Shown here one piece after another: positions 38,487 to 49,420 of a stretch of DNA of 64,000 nucleotides (its first letter is position 1; the number at the start of each line of letters is the position of its first letter). A program made the translations under genes and the position numbers. The notes under the pieces are model-generated. The model was not told the origin of the DNA and ran no database searches. It saw only the letters and a list, made by a program, of their open reading frames with translations. Source of the DNA: Quillaja saponaria (lineage: Eukaryota > Streptophyta > Magnoliopsida > Fabales > Quillajaceae); assembly GCA_029379385.1 (NCBI GenBank), contig CM055606.1, positions 19,059,142 to 19,123,141 on the forward strand, in the 5' to 3' direction.

Positions 38487-39923
38487 TTAATTCTCAATCC
38501 AACTGCAGCCAAGTTCCTTGTGGATTCCAGTACGCTTCATTTCAGAACGGAGACTGTGAGCACTTATCCACTCCCCAGCCAATGCATAAGTATTTGACAA
38601 AGTAACATAAGCACCTGCTACTTGTTGGTTGGATTCTATTAGCCGCCTACTAGCTTCAACAGCAATATCTAACCTTCCTTGAAGCCTACTAGCAGAAAGA
38701 AGTGTTCCCCACATCAGAGCTCCTCCATCAGGTTCAACTTGAACAGATTTTGCTAATTGATAGGCCTCCTCAAGACGACCAACTCGTGCAAGCATATCTA
38801 CAACACATATATAATGCTTTGCCTGAGGAATCACTCCATGTTTCCTATGCATTGAATTAAGGTATTCAAGGCCTTTATCTATGAGTCCGGAATGGCTACA
38901 AGCATGTAAGATGCCAACAAAGGAGACATCATTGGGTTTTATTCTTCTATCGATCATTTCATCAAAGAGCTCCAGTGACAGGGTCCCAAGTCCATACTTT
39001 GCTGCACCGACGATCATTGAAGTATAGGGGATTACGCAAGGATGTGAAATTCTCCTGAAAACCTTGTCAGAATAAATAAAAGAACCACATTTGGCATACA
39101 TGTCAACAAGTGCACTTGCAATCACATCATTTGAATCATGTCCATGACGAATTACCACCCCATGAGTGACTTTCCCAGAAACAATTCTACCGAGGCTTGC
39201 ACAAGCATTGATTACACTAGCTAACATGAAATGATTTGGACTTTCCAACATCAAACAATTGAATTCTCTAAATATTTGGAGTGCAACATGCCCTTGTGCA
39301 TTCTGAGCACAAGCAGTGATTATTGACGTCCAAGAAACAATATTTCTACTACACATTGAGTCAAAAATCAGTCGAGCTTCAAAAACTTCATTACATTTTC
39401 CATACATATCAATGAGAGAAGAGTACACAACAAGATTGGATCGGAAACCCAAAACCTCAACCTGGGCATGTATGCTTCTACCCAGCATAATGCGGGCTAA
39501 TATTGAACAAGCATTAATCACTGTGGTGAATGTAAAACCATTAGGTGCAACCGCTCTCCCATGCATTTCCAGAAATATCAGCAGAGCAATTTCGGGCTGA
39601 CCCATGTTGACATAACCAGTCATAAGTGAAGTCCATGACACAACGTTTGGTTCAGACATTTCATCGAATAGTCTTTGTGCATTGTCAATTTTTTGAAGCC
39701 TGATATACGAATTAATAAGATGGTTGGTAGTAATTGTATCATTCAAGAACCCAGATTTCACGATGTTGGAATGTTTTGAGGCTGCGGAAATAGAAAACTT
39801 ACAATTCTGAAACCGTTGAATAAATTGGGTTTTGCTATGGACATGTGACAATTTCTCTTGGCATGAAAGAAGTAAGGATGCCTTGGCAAGTAGCCGGCTT
39901 TGGTTTAACATCTGCCGCTTCAT
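38487..39923 (-). CDS. PLS-class pentatricopeptide repeat protein, truncated before the E/DYW tail
   Basis: Single-exon gene of 478 residues. A basic, Ser-rich N-terminus (MKRQMLNQSRLLAKASLLLS) fits organellar import. About eleven P, L and S repeats follow from residue 55 or so, with typical junctions: NVVSWTSLMTGYVNMGQ, VVYSSLIDMYGKCNEVFEAR, NIVSWTSIITACAQNAQG, ASALVDMYAKCGS, NDVSFVGILHACSHSGLIDKGL, HYICVVDMLARVGRLEEAYQ. It ends GCSWIEN then TAA, exactly where E and DYW domains normally begin. The repeat order and wording resemble Arabidopsis At4g15720, which I believe is a mitochondrial editing factor (REME2); this is from memory. Such proteins bind a specific C-to-U editing site in organellar RNA. 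Without its own DYW domain it could work only with a deaminase in trans, or it is becoming a pseudogene. The repeats themselves show no lesion. Confidence 0.85.
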   Translation of the reverse strand: MKRQMLNQSRLLAKASLLLSCQEKLSHVHSKTQFIQRFQNCKFSISAASKHSNIVKSGFLNDTITTNHLINSYIRLQKIDNAQRLFDEMSEPNVVSWTSLMTGYVNMGQPEIALLIFLEMHGRAVAPNGFTFTTVINACSILARIMLGRSIHAQVEVLGFRSNLVVYSSLIDMYGKCNEVFEARLIFDSMCSRNIVSWTSIITACAQNAQGHVALQIFREFNCLMLESPNHFMLASVINACASLGRIVSGKVTHGVVIRHGHDSNDVIASALVDMYAKCGSFIYSDKVFRRISHPCVIPYTSMIVGAAKYGLGTLSLELFDEMIDRRIKPNDVSFVGILHACSHSGLIDKGLEYLNSMHRKHGVIPQAKHYICVVDMLARVGRLEEAYQLAKSVQVEPDGGALMWGTLLSASRLQGRLDIAVEASRRLIESNQQVAGAYVTLSNTYALAGEWISAHSLRSEMKRTGIHKELGCSWIEN

Positions 39924-40274
39924 ATGTCATTTGCCTAATTGGCTTTCCCTTTCCTACGAAAAACATGTAATTACTTGAGGGCGTTTTGGTCATATTACGA
40001 ATAGCTGGATAAAATTTGACAAGATAGATTTTTTTTTTTGTAGAGGTCTGTTAGACCTATGAACTAATAACCGGCTTTGGTTTAACTTATGCTCTTCATA
40101 TGTCACTCACTTGCTTAATTGGCTTTCCCTTTCTTATGAAAACTAACATGTAACTATCTGATGGCGTTGTGGTCATATTATGAGTAGTGGATAAGATTCG
40201 ATAAGAAAGATATTCTTTTAGATTCTAATTTTTTTTTTTTGAGTTCTGAAAAATGTTTATTGGACTTATGATTT
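39891..40274. repeat. Tandem duplication of the PPR gene's start and upstream region
   Basis: Two adjacent copies, about 39891-40066 and 40067-40274, share CCGGCTTTGGTTTAAC, TTCATATGTCA, TTGGCTTTCCCTTTC and GGTCATATTA in the same order. The first copy holds the real minus-strand start codon; the second has a matching ATG followed after four codons by a stop. The duplication therefore places two copies of the leader or core promoter in series upstream of the PPR gene. Confidence 0.8.
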
Positions 40275-41647
40275 ACATAACGGAAAATAACTCTTTTCTA
40301 TTCCATATAGATTTTCTCTTAAAAGAAAACAAGACTCAATTAGATTAAATTTTTTTTATCCTTAACATCTCATAGGCAATTCATTTAGTTTATAATATAT
40401 AAAAAAAATTACATTAAATAGAGTTTATATTGTTCTTATACTTGAGAAAATATCTTTGCAAAATAATTTTTTTCATAAATTGAATAAGAATATGTAATTA
40501 AATCTTCCCTTTAGCTTAGAAAGATTTGTATGCCTCATTTGCATACCACTCCCCTGGAAAAGTAATGGGAAGTAAATAAGAAAAATCTGTGTGAGTTTAT
40601 AGAGGTCCAGGAAATTTTCAGTGGCATTGCAGCTGGCTATAAAAGAGTGAAAATGATCACTTTGAAGTACCATATATTCCAACAATTTTGTTTTAAAAAG
40701 AATAGCAAAGTGGGGGAGATTTCAGTGCATGTGGCTAGCAAAAGTTACAAAATACTTTTTCCTTTTACTTCTTTCACAGTGCACAACTTTTTAACCCATT
40801 CATTCACTTTAGGCTTTTTCAGTAGCATGCGCTTAGTACTTTCTTTGCTTTAGAAGTAAATCAGCATGGCTTGGTTATGTCATTATTATCTGTATTACTT
40901 CAAGTTGGAGGTGAGATACTATATATTTTTTATTAATTTATAAATGATTAAAACTTTAGAGGATTTGTTTAAACTTTATCTTAATATATATATATTTTTA
41001 GATGCTAAGAAGATTCACTTATTCATTATTTATTTCCTCCCAACTTGTTTCTGTTACATATTTGTGCAGTATGATAAACCAAATACCAAATTAGTTACAA
41101 GTTATACCACTAGATTTAAAATCAGAAAGCAGAGAAAGGGTTTAAAGGGATGATGACAAATAACACTAGATCTGGTCTGGAGACATGGAGACACCTACTT
41201 GCACAATTGGGAATAAGCCCCTAACCAGTTTCCTACTACTACCACTCAAATAAGTCTGCCATAAGAGACAATTGAAAGTACCACTACTCACAATTATTTA
41301 AACTTCAAATTCCAAAAAGGATTAAAAAACAATAACCCTTTATTTCACATCTTCCTGTTTTGTTGAAGATGATGTCATTCATTTAATTAAGGACCAGAAA
41401 GATAGAGCAGGATAGGAAGAGGGATGGGTGGCTGGGTAGGCTAATTAACCTTTGCACTTTAGTTTGATTCAATGAACTCATTTGTCCTTGAAATCTTGTC
41501 AAGGTATCAACTTTGCATAAGTACACTTACGCATGACTTGGAATTTTTTGTGAAGTGCTTAATGTAGGTCCCCACAAGGCACAAAGAGCTCACCAAAATT
41601 TTCAGTTTTCCTTGGCCTCAAAAGTCCTACATGTATGTTTTCTTCCC
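40275..41647. other. Intergenic region, promoter of the oxygenase
   Basis: AT-rich spacer between the divergent PPR and LBO genes. No gene or mobile element is recognised. The 300 bases before 41648 are the presumed proximal promoter of LBO. Confidence 0.5.
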
Positions 41648-41655
41648 TATAAATA
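41648..41655 (+). promoter_or_regulatory. TATA box of LBO
   Basis: TATAAATA lies 81 bases before the ATG at 41729, which would place transcription start near 41680 and give a leader of about 50 bases. The match to the plant TATA consensus is perfect and the spacing is typical. Confidence 0.7.
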
Positions 41656-41728
41656 TAGACTTGTTTAGGAGTAAATCTAAACAAGTAATTAGTTCTTAGT
41701 AATTACTTCAGCTGCAAATTCTGTTTCC

Positions 41729-42968
41729 ATGGCTCCAGTTCCCATTTCATCCATCAAGGTTGGGCACATTGATGATGTTCAAGAACTGAGAAAGGCTAAG
41801 CCATCAACAATTCCTGAAAGATTCGTGCGGGACAGGACTGAAAGACCGGCACAAGTTGCAACTCTGTCACAATCTAGCGACATTCCAATAATTGATTTCT
41901 CCAAGCTAAGCAGAGGAAATAAAGAAATATCCCATATGGAAATTCTGCAGCTAACAGCAGCCTGTGAGGAATGGGGATTTTTTCAGGTACATATAGAATT
42001 TGTTTTACATGTGTCTGCTTAAATATAGTAGCTATGTTTTGGAACTAATATTTTGTGTATCATTAGGTAATTAATCATGGGGTTGATCTGAATTTGCTTG
42101 AGAGCATTGAGAAGACTGCCATGGACTTTTTCATGCTACCTTTGGAAGAGAAACAGAAATACCCAATGGCTCCTGGGACTGTCCAAGGATATGGACAGGC
42201 TTTTGTATTCTCAGATGACCAAAAGCTGGACTGGTGCAACATGTTTGCTCTTGGGATTGAACCACAGTATATAAGAGATCCCAAGCTGTGGCCAAAGAGG
42301 CCAGCCAGTTTCAGTGAAACTGTAGAAGTTTATTCCAAAGAAGTAAGGAAGCTATGCCAGAATCTACTGGAATACATAGCCATTAGCCTAGGCTTGAAAG
42401 GAGATGTCTTTGAAAATTTGTTTGGGGTGGCTGTACAAGCCATAAGAATGAATTACTATCCACCTTGTTCAAGGCCTGACCTTGTTTTGGGTATGAGTCC
42501 ACATTCAGATGGAAGTGCACTCACAGTTCTGCAGCAAGGAAAGGGCAGCTCAGTAGGTCTACAAATCTTCAAAGATAAAAAATGGGTGCCTGTTCAGCCA
42601 ATTCACAATGCACTTGTCATCAACATAGGGGATTCAATTGAAGTAAGATTTAGTAAATTTCTTGCTTTCTAACCTGAGTTTGTTTGTAACTTGTACTAAA
42701 TATGCAGGTTCTTACAAACGGGAAATACAAGAGTGTGGAGCACAGAGCTGTGACTCACAACGAAAAAGATCGACTGTCAATAGTCACATTTTATGCTCCT
42801 AGCTATGACGTTGAGATTGGACCGATGCGGGAATTAGTGGATGAGAACAATCCATGCAAGTATAGAAGATTCAATCATGGAGAGTATAGTAAACATTATG
42901 TAACAAACAAGTTACAAGGCAAAAAGACCCTGGATTTTGCTAAAACTCAATCCAATATCTCAAACTAA
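41729..42968 (+). CDS. LBO: Lateral branching oxidoreductase, 2-oxoglutarate/Fe(II) dioxygenase
   Basis: Three exons (41729-41986, 42067-42642, 42708-42968) join to 364 residues. The N-terminal DIOX_N domain is at about 50-160 (DIPIIDFSKLS, EEWGFFQVINHGV) and the catalytic 2OG-Fe(II) domain at about 205-310. The iron ligands are visible as H232 and D234 (PHSDGS) and H290 (VEHRAV); the 2-oxoglutarate-binding R300-x-S302 is in DRLSIV. The motif GTVQGYGQAFVFSDDQKLDW and the start MAPVPISS closely match LBO of Arabidopsis (At3g21420) as I remember it, which has the same length. LBO acts late in strigolactone synthesis, hydroxylating methyl carlactonoate to give shoot-branching-suppressing products; it is a soluble enzyme. 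Broader SRG1-like dioxygenases are the alternative, but the match along the whole length favours LBO. Confidence 0.9.
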
Positions 42969-45016
42969 GAGATCCCACTCAGTTCCCCACCTTGGGGTAG
43001 CAATAGTTAGATTTAGTTGGGTAACGGCACTGTTCATGCGTTTATTATATTTGTATTTCATATCATTAATGGAAGCCTGCGGGGTTTTATGTTTATAACT
43101 TTTTTGCCAACTTGTGTTGATTTTTGTGAAGTTTGATCAATTCGCAGCTGTAAACACAAGAAAAATACAAGAATTAAGCAGAATAAAGTGTCATTTCTAG
43201 TGTTTTCTCTATCAGATTCCTAATATGGAAGAAGCATTGTAATCATGTGGGGATACCAAAACACCATAAGTTTTCTGAAACAATCAAACAAGTAGTAGAT
43301 TGGGAGGGGGCAAGAACTTTTTCTCAGGATGGGAGAGAAAAGAGCCCCACAAGTCATGGTTGCATGTTTTAGTTGTTGAAATAATTGGCGTGAGGGAAGC
43401 ACCAACTTAGCAACTTGGAATGGGTTTTGTTATTCAAACTGAATGACATTTGAGTGCTAAACAATAACAATGAGAAGTAAAAAGCAAAAGTTAATTATTG
43501 AGTTCTTTCAACATAGTTGGTCTGAAATTTGGATAAAAGATAAGGATTGTGCGTGATAAATTTATAATTAATATAAAATTTCGTCAAAAGCCGTCATGAT
43601 TAAAATAAAATTTATTAAAATGTCCTGACGTGTGGATAATAATTAATTTTTTTAAAAATTCATGTAATCTACCACAATTATGTTGATGTAATAAAAAATA
43701 AAAGTTCTCAATATTTTAACACTAGATAAGAAGCACACATGAAAAGCAGGGTAACTATCTATCGGAATTGACAGTTGCCAACTTGCCATTATCATATTAT
43801 TTTGTGTATAAAATGATTTTAGACATGGGTCCAGGAAAAGCTAGGTGAAATGATGATGAAGTAGTAAGTCATTTGAAAAATGAACAGAAATGGAGAAAGC
43901 TGGGAGTGGAATATTGCGATAAGCCCATCAAAGATGGCCTAACCAACTAAACAATATGTTGCTGTATCATAAAAGAAAAGAGTTTTTAAGGCAAAACAAG
44001 CAAACCAATGAAATCAGACTAGTGGGAAGAAGAATAGATAACACAAAGCACATCCTAACACGTCAGAGATTAACAAATATAATGGGAAACAAATTCTGAG
44101 CCTAAAAATAGGCTATAGTTATTACAGAATATCATTGGATATAAAGAATTTACTCTTTTTTACCCCTTGGCAGGGAGGTTGTAGACAAATTTGCAGACCA
44201 ATAATTTATCAAAACTTGCATTCCAACACTTGGATTTTTTTTGACTGAGTGTGTTTTTTTTTTAATGATAAAAGAAAGCTGGGCATAAGCTCGCTACCCC
44301 ATGTCTGAGGCACAATAAGAAAAAATAGAACCCACTATATGATTATTGATTGCTTACGCAAAGTGATTATTGCCTCCAACTTTCAACGTGCATTAGCATC
44401 AGCAATGTGAAAGCTTTTATAAATTACATGTTCCATTTGTTGTAGAAGGTCTAAATTGAAGGAGGGTGAAGATCTAAGCAAGTGGAGGGTCCAATCTCCA
44501 CGCTCCAATAAGTCTTAAAAGTGGCATATGCCAGACATGCATTTTCAAAAGAGGCAGTGAAAGCTCAGAGAGCAGCAAATGCTAAACGTTCCCAAAAGAA
44601 ATTTCTAGTCTTTTCTTAGGGGAAGTTGGTTGAAGAGAACCGTTGATTTTGCTTCATTCACTTTTTGTTTCTTCAAAGTTCAAAACATTCATTGATGCAG
44701 AAGCATAGTTTTTTACCTCACGTTTTCATGAAAAACACTAGTTATAATTTTCTGTGCAGGTTACCTAATCAATTGTCCAAGAACAATACTTAGTAAATAA
44801 ATCACCTTAATTTTGAAAATATACATATTAATTACACATGATAGTAGTTTTTGAACAAATCATCTAAACTCGTAATAATTTACAAATTAACATTATCATC
44901 ATCATCAACATTATTGTTATAGGACAAACCTATAACATTGCAGTTGATGGTTGTGGACAAATCAGTTCGAAAATCATCACCGTTGATAGCTTTGTTCATC
45001 AAGAAAATACTAAAAT
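42969..45016. other. Intergenic region
   Basis: 3' UTR of LBO followed by AT-rich spacer. No coding region is recognised. The stretch at 44280-44700 is less AT-rich and could be an old retroelement remnant connected with the fragment at 45017, but I cannot show it. Confidence 0.4.
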
Positions 45017-45244
45017 CTAGTATAAGCTGAGGAATCCATTAATTGTATGCTGGTATAACTGTTTGATTGTCTGATTCTGTAATGATACAACAGGAACTCG
45101 AGAAAGATAGCTTCTCACTGCCAAAGCTTCAACTAAGAGATCAGAACAGATCAATATCTTATGGGCTAAACCAGCGACTATCACTCTGCCATTAAAATCC
45201 ATAACAGCAACGGGTTGAAGAATATATTCACGTTTGCTATACAT
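45017..45244 (-). mobile_element. Possible RNase H-like (RVT_3) fragment of a LINE retroelement
   Basis: A 75-codon minus-strand frame includes AVMDFNGRVIVAG followed by LLVEALAVRSYL. This resembles the plant RVT_3 RNase H pattern of a strand ending ...RD.NG.V..A..., then a helix E(A)LA.R. The stretch is too short and isolated to be a gene; it would be a 5'-truncated, decayed retrotransposon piece about 300 bases downstream of the SKP1 exon. The likeness is by eye only. Confidence 0.35.
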
Positions 45245-45539
45245 AGGCTTCTTTTTTGAAGCTTTTATGGACTCAAGACTAGGGTTTTTTTTTTTCCTGT
45301 GAAAATCAAGACTAATAATGTTGATTTAACTATGAGACTGATAGCAGAAACAAACCACTTGATACTCCATCCACCACTATTTTGCTATTACTTATAATCC
45401 AAACTGCTCACCAGTTCCAGAACTATGATGACTTCAACACAGAAAGTAATAACAGAGAGACATAATATTGTGATACTGATCAACTAAGTGTAACACAAAT
45501 CACATGCCATATCTTGATTATAACTTATATGCTTGACAA

Positions 45540-46019
45540 TCATTCAAATGCCCATTGTGCTTCCTTGTTCTCTTCTGGGTTAAATTCATTCTCAATTTTA
45601 AACATCTTGCGGATTTCATCTGGAGTTTTTCCCTTTATCATGTTTGCTACAGCCTGTGATGTCAAGTCTAGTAGGCTTTTTATGTTCAGGTAGTTTGCCG
45701 TTAGAATGAGATCAAACAGAGTGGTTTGGTCAACCTTGACAAATTCAGAATCCCAAGCCTCAAGATCATAGTTGGAGGTTTGATCCTTGGAATCCGAAGC
45801 CTCAACATGCTTCCTGCAGTACTCAATGACCCTGGGCAAGATCTTGCTGTTCACAAAAGGGAGAGGAATACTGTTGTCAGCACAATTGTCCTCTATCATG
45901 TGCTTGATCGTCTCTGACTGACGTGCCACCGCCTTGTCAACATCAAAGGTCTCACCATCAGAGCACTTCAAGGTGATCTTTGCCGATGACATGCCTTGAT
46001 TATGACACTGTTTGTCTTC
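45540..46019 (-). CDS. SKP1-like module (last exon of the chimera, or a stand-alone intronless gene)
   Basis: This exon starts at an acceptor with a good pyrimidine tract (CTGCAG before GAAGAC) and has an internal ATG at 45992. From there it encodes a complete 150-residue SKP1: the BTB-like N-terminal domain ([30 protein letters not shown]) and the C-terminal SKP1 helices ([53 protein letters not shown]), ending QWAFE. The F-box-binding C-terminal part and the terminal WAFE are intact, so it should bind F-box proteins. The open frame extends upstream of the ATG without a stop into the acceptor. SKP1 genes such as ASK1 carry one intron within the coding region, which is absent here; many plant SKP1 paralogues are intronless retrocopies. 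Confidence 0.9.
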   Translation of the reverse strand, partial: EDKQCHNQGMSSAKITLKCSDGETFDVDKAVARQSETIKHMIEDNCADNSIPLPFVNSKILPRVIEYCRKHVEASDSKDQTSNYDLEAWDSEFVKVDQTTLFDLILTANYLNIKSLLDLTSQAVANMIKGKTPDEIRKMFKIENEFNPEENKEAQWAFE

Positions 46020-49000
46020 CTGCAGCGACAAGAATAAAAATCCTAATCATAGCTTTCAGATTTCAACATTGCCAAATCTTTTTGACCATATATATTCGGG
46101 ACTAAAAATTGAGTCGGAACCTGAGTTCCTTGAATTGTTATAAAATGTAATTCAAAAAAAAGTAACTATGTTTTTGAACAGAATGCATGTTCTTATGAGT
46201 AAAAGTTGATATCTAGTTCTTTAGAGGATTTTGTAATATATCCTAGATAAAGCAGACAGAGGTAATCAGCTAATAGGCCTCACTCAAAACATGATAGACT
46301 ACACATTGTGCTTCTCTTGATTGTTTTTTTTTATATTTCTTTCCTGTTATGATCCACAGAAGACTGTGGGGCTAGGGAGAGGCACAACTCAGTCTTTGTC
46401 TACATGCAACTGTGTGCTTTCTAATTTTCACTTCTGGCTATCAGTTATTCAATTCTGACTACCAGTGAGAGCAAAAAATTACTCTGGCTAGTACGCTCCT
46501 CTTCATAATAATTTTTCATCATCTTCCTATGACTTTTAGAGAAAGTTTCAGAAAAGAAGACTAAAACTAAATCTTGAAAAAATGTATGACGGTGAAATTA
46601 TGTGAATGATAAATGTTAATCTAGACTCAATTATTCAACTGCATACGATGGTAAATTTTCTTCGCTTTGCCCTGCTTCAAGAGAACCTTCCTAATCCTAG
46701 CTAAGAAATATTTTCCACTTAAGTAGCTGCACTTTCAAACTACCATGGAAATTTTTTTATATCATAGTTTCCATGTCATGACACACCTAAAGCACAGAAT
46801 TTAACCTGCTGGAAATCTCAATAATCAAAGCATAAATGAAATTAAGAAAACAAAGTGAAACATGGTTAAAATGCTGTATGTGCCACAAAACTAAAATGCG
46901 ATATTTGCAGTATCTTAACTGTTCTAACTAACCTCGAGTAAGTTCTTTTGGCTTTCGTTCTGGGCATGATTGAGAACTATGTCCCTCTCATACTTCAAGT
47001 AGTGATGGACCTTTATTTCCAAAAAAAAGAAAGCAAGAGACTGGTAAATAGTCAATAAATTAATATCAAAATTGTAACTTTTCAACTGAAAAAAGGATTA
47101 TTTTATGAATGACCATAATCATGTAATCCTTGAAGGAATAGCTTGTTATCCCCATTGAGGACCATTGAGAATAGAGTGCAATGTTGTGTTTAAGCAGTGC
47201 TTCTTCAAAATCCTTTGTGTAGTACTTCAGTGAGCCCTTTCCAATCTCCACGTAGATAGCCAAAATATTATTGATCAAGGCTTGATCGATCTCCGTTTCT
47301 TCATGTACTAAAGCAATCTAAGTATAAGGAACCATCATAACGTTATTATCCAATATGACTGTCCCAATCAGGATAGCAATTAAACATACAAGTTAGCTTT
47401 GGAAAAGAGAAGCGCTTCCATTAGAGTACATCATGAAATTGTGGACAGTTCATGAAATAATTAATCCCCTTGAAGCCTGGAAGTTGACAGTGATATTGGC
47501 ACACTGAACCCCCAATAATAAAATGTATAACTTGTTATTGATCATGTGCCATTAAAGAAGTATTTGAACAGGAAACAGAGTGTGGGGGAAAGTAGGAGAA
47601 ACTTTAATATACCACAAACGATACGGCCTCTATTACTTGATAGTTCATCTCCCTATATACCTGAAACTCATAAACGAATTGCACGAGTGTCAAACATGAA
47701 AAAAGAAAGGGACAAATGAAATCATGTTAAAGATGTGCATTCTGGTAATGTAGAAATTTAAGAGTTGACTACCAACCAAGTCATAAAAGGACAAGAAGCT
47801 AGTTTCTTCAAGTGAAGGAAGGCTTGTCCTGGGAAGATAATATCTATCAAGATAGTGAAAAAACCTCACAAGCCACCTGGTCATGATTTTGTATTCTGAC
47901 CATCTTCTAACTAGTTCTTGTAACAAAATATCATACTTCTTTCCTCGTAAAGATGGCAGAACCTGGTAACAAATAAAAACCAATTAATTATGTCAGTTAT
48001 GTCTATGCTCTTGATCTTACATATATTGTCCAATTGGTAACTTTCAGCAAGTGAGCAACTAATGTTTATGTAAAATATCACAAATTTTCACTTACCTTGG
48101 AAGTAATAAATTCTTCAAAGACCTTCTTATACTGGGTGTACAGAGAGTCTGCATTTCTGAGGTCATCCCAGGCAGTACACATTCCGTAAACAGTTCTAAA
48201 TTACTGAGTTAAGACCATACAAGTCCATGCAAAAGGAAAATAAAAAAAACTTTTGACACTGCCAAGTTAGAAGCCCATTTAGAATAACGATGTAAACCAA
48301 ATTGGGAGTTATGAAGTTGCAAAATTCAAAGCTTAGTGGTACCATTTGGTATGATTTGATGAAGGAAACAAACAAACAAACAAACAACCTAGATAATTTG
48401 AAGCATAATTATCAACAAGCTGTAGCTTGCTATTGACCTCAGGTTAAACTAACACCAATTTTGTCCATGGTAGAATTGAACTTAGGTGTACACTTCAAAG
48501 TTATACTGTTATGAAATTGGTATGAACAAACAAGGTACAGAAAACAGATCTAGACAATAAATTAATTATGTAAAACAGCGAAGAGAATCATTGACAGAGA
48601 CTCTCATGTAAAATTTGTGACCCATAACACCATATCCAATGTTATGTAAGTAAAACAGTCAGTGCAAAAATGGACTGAGAAATGACATTATCATAATTCA
48701 TAAATCATTTAACTTGTCCAGTTGGAAATTTTTTAAACATTGGGTTTACCAATCATTGTACTTGATCCAGTATAGTGTGTTTCATTAAAGCTAAATTAAA
48801 ATTAAAACCACTGCTCTTAAAGATCAGCTCCAATTTGCCTAAAGTTAAAAACCAGGATGTAGTATTCAACCAGAGAATAACTCCCGTGTAACTAAATTCA
48901 GAATTGAAAATTTTGAGCTCCATGGAAATTCTGCTAAATGATATGTTATAAAGTGAATCCTAGAACCAAAATTAAATACACTTTAGAAAATAATAAAATT

Positions 49001-49420
49001 TTAGTAAAACTCCAACAGGGGAAAGAACTCCCATGGAAATTAAGCTTTAACTGTCAATAATGCTAATTACTTCTTCTTTTCTAAATTCCTGTTAATTCAA
49101 AGCATAAAACACAAAAATTGCTCAAAGCAAGCAAACATCTAAATCCCAAGTTTATCAAATGGCCAAAGGGCATAAATAGAACTGAAAGGATACGTGTAAT
49201 ACCGCATGTAGTCATCAGATGTGAAACCCTGCTTATCAACTCCTTCTATTATATTAATCAGTCTGTCCACAGCCTCTTGTAACACAGGCCATCCTTCTTC
49301 AAAAGTAATGGGTTTACTACAATTTTCAGCAGCCCTGCCTATAGGCTCAGAAGCTGTAGAAAGGAGCTTCGTGGAGAGGAACAACAGAAACAGCAAATGA
49401 ATCACACGCATAGCATCCAT
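45540..49420 (-). CDS. CUL1 N-terminal half fused to SKP1 (predicted chimeric gene)
   Basis: Seven exons join in frame to 440 residues: 49420-49194, 48195-48096, 47962-47777, 47660-47613, 47317-47114, 47010-46933, 46019-45540. Residues 1-281 are a cullin-1-like N-terminal region. They start with a hydrophobic leader ([20 protein letters not shown]). Cullin repeats 1-2 follow: [89 protein letters not shown], then HYL. Residues 291-440 are a full SKP1, joined by a nine-residue linker. In SCF ubiquitin ligases the first CUL1 repeat docks SKP1, which holds F-box proteins. Here both are in one chain, while the CUL1 C-terminal half that binds RBX1 and carries the NEDD8 site is absent. Relative to CUL1, about 13 residues before HYL are missing. 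Donors at 47776 (GTTGGT) and 47113 (GTCATT) are weak. The alternative is a decayed cullin next to a separate SKP1 gene. Confidence 0.6.

Noticed and set aside
46020..46031. Extension of the SKP1 frame upstream of 46019 as an independent start (first codons reading TTG TCG CTG CAG)
   Set aside because: The first codon would be TTG, not ATG, and the bases form a splice acceptor with pyrimidine tract; they are better read as the intron end before the SKP1 exon.
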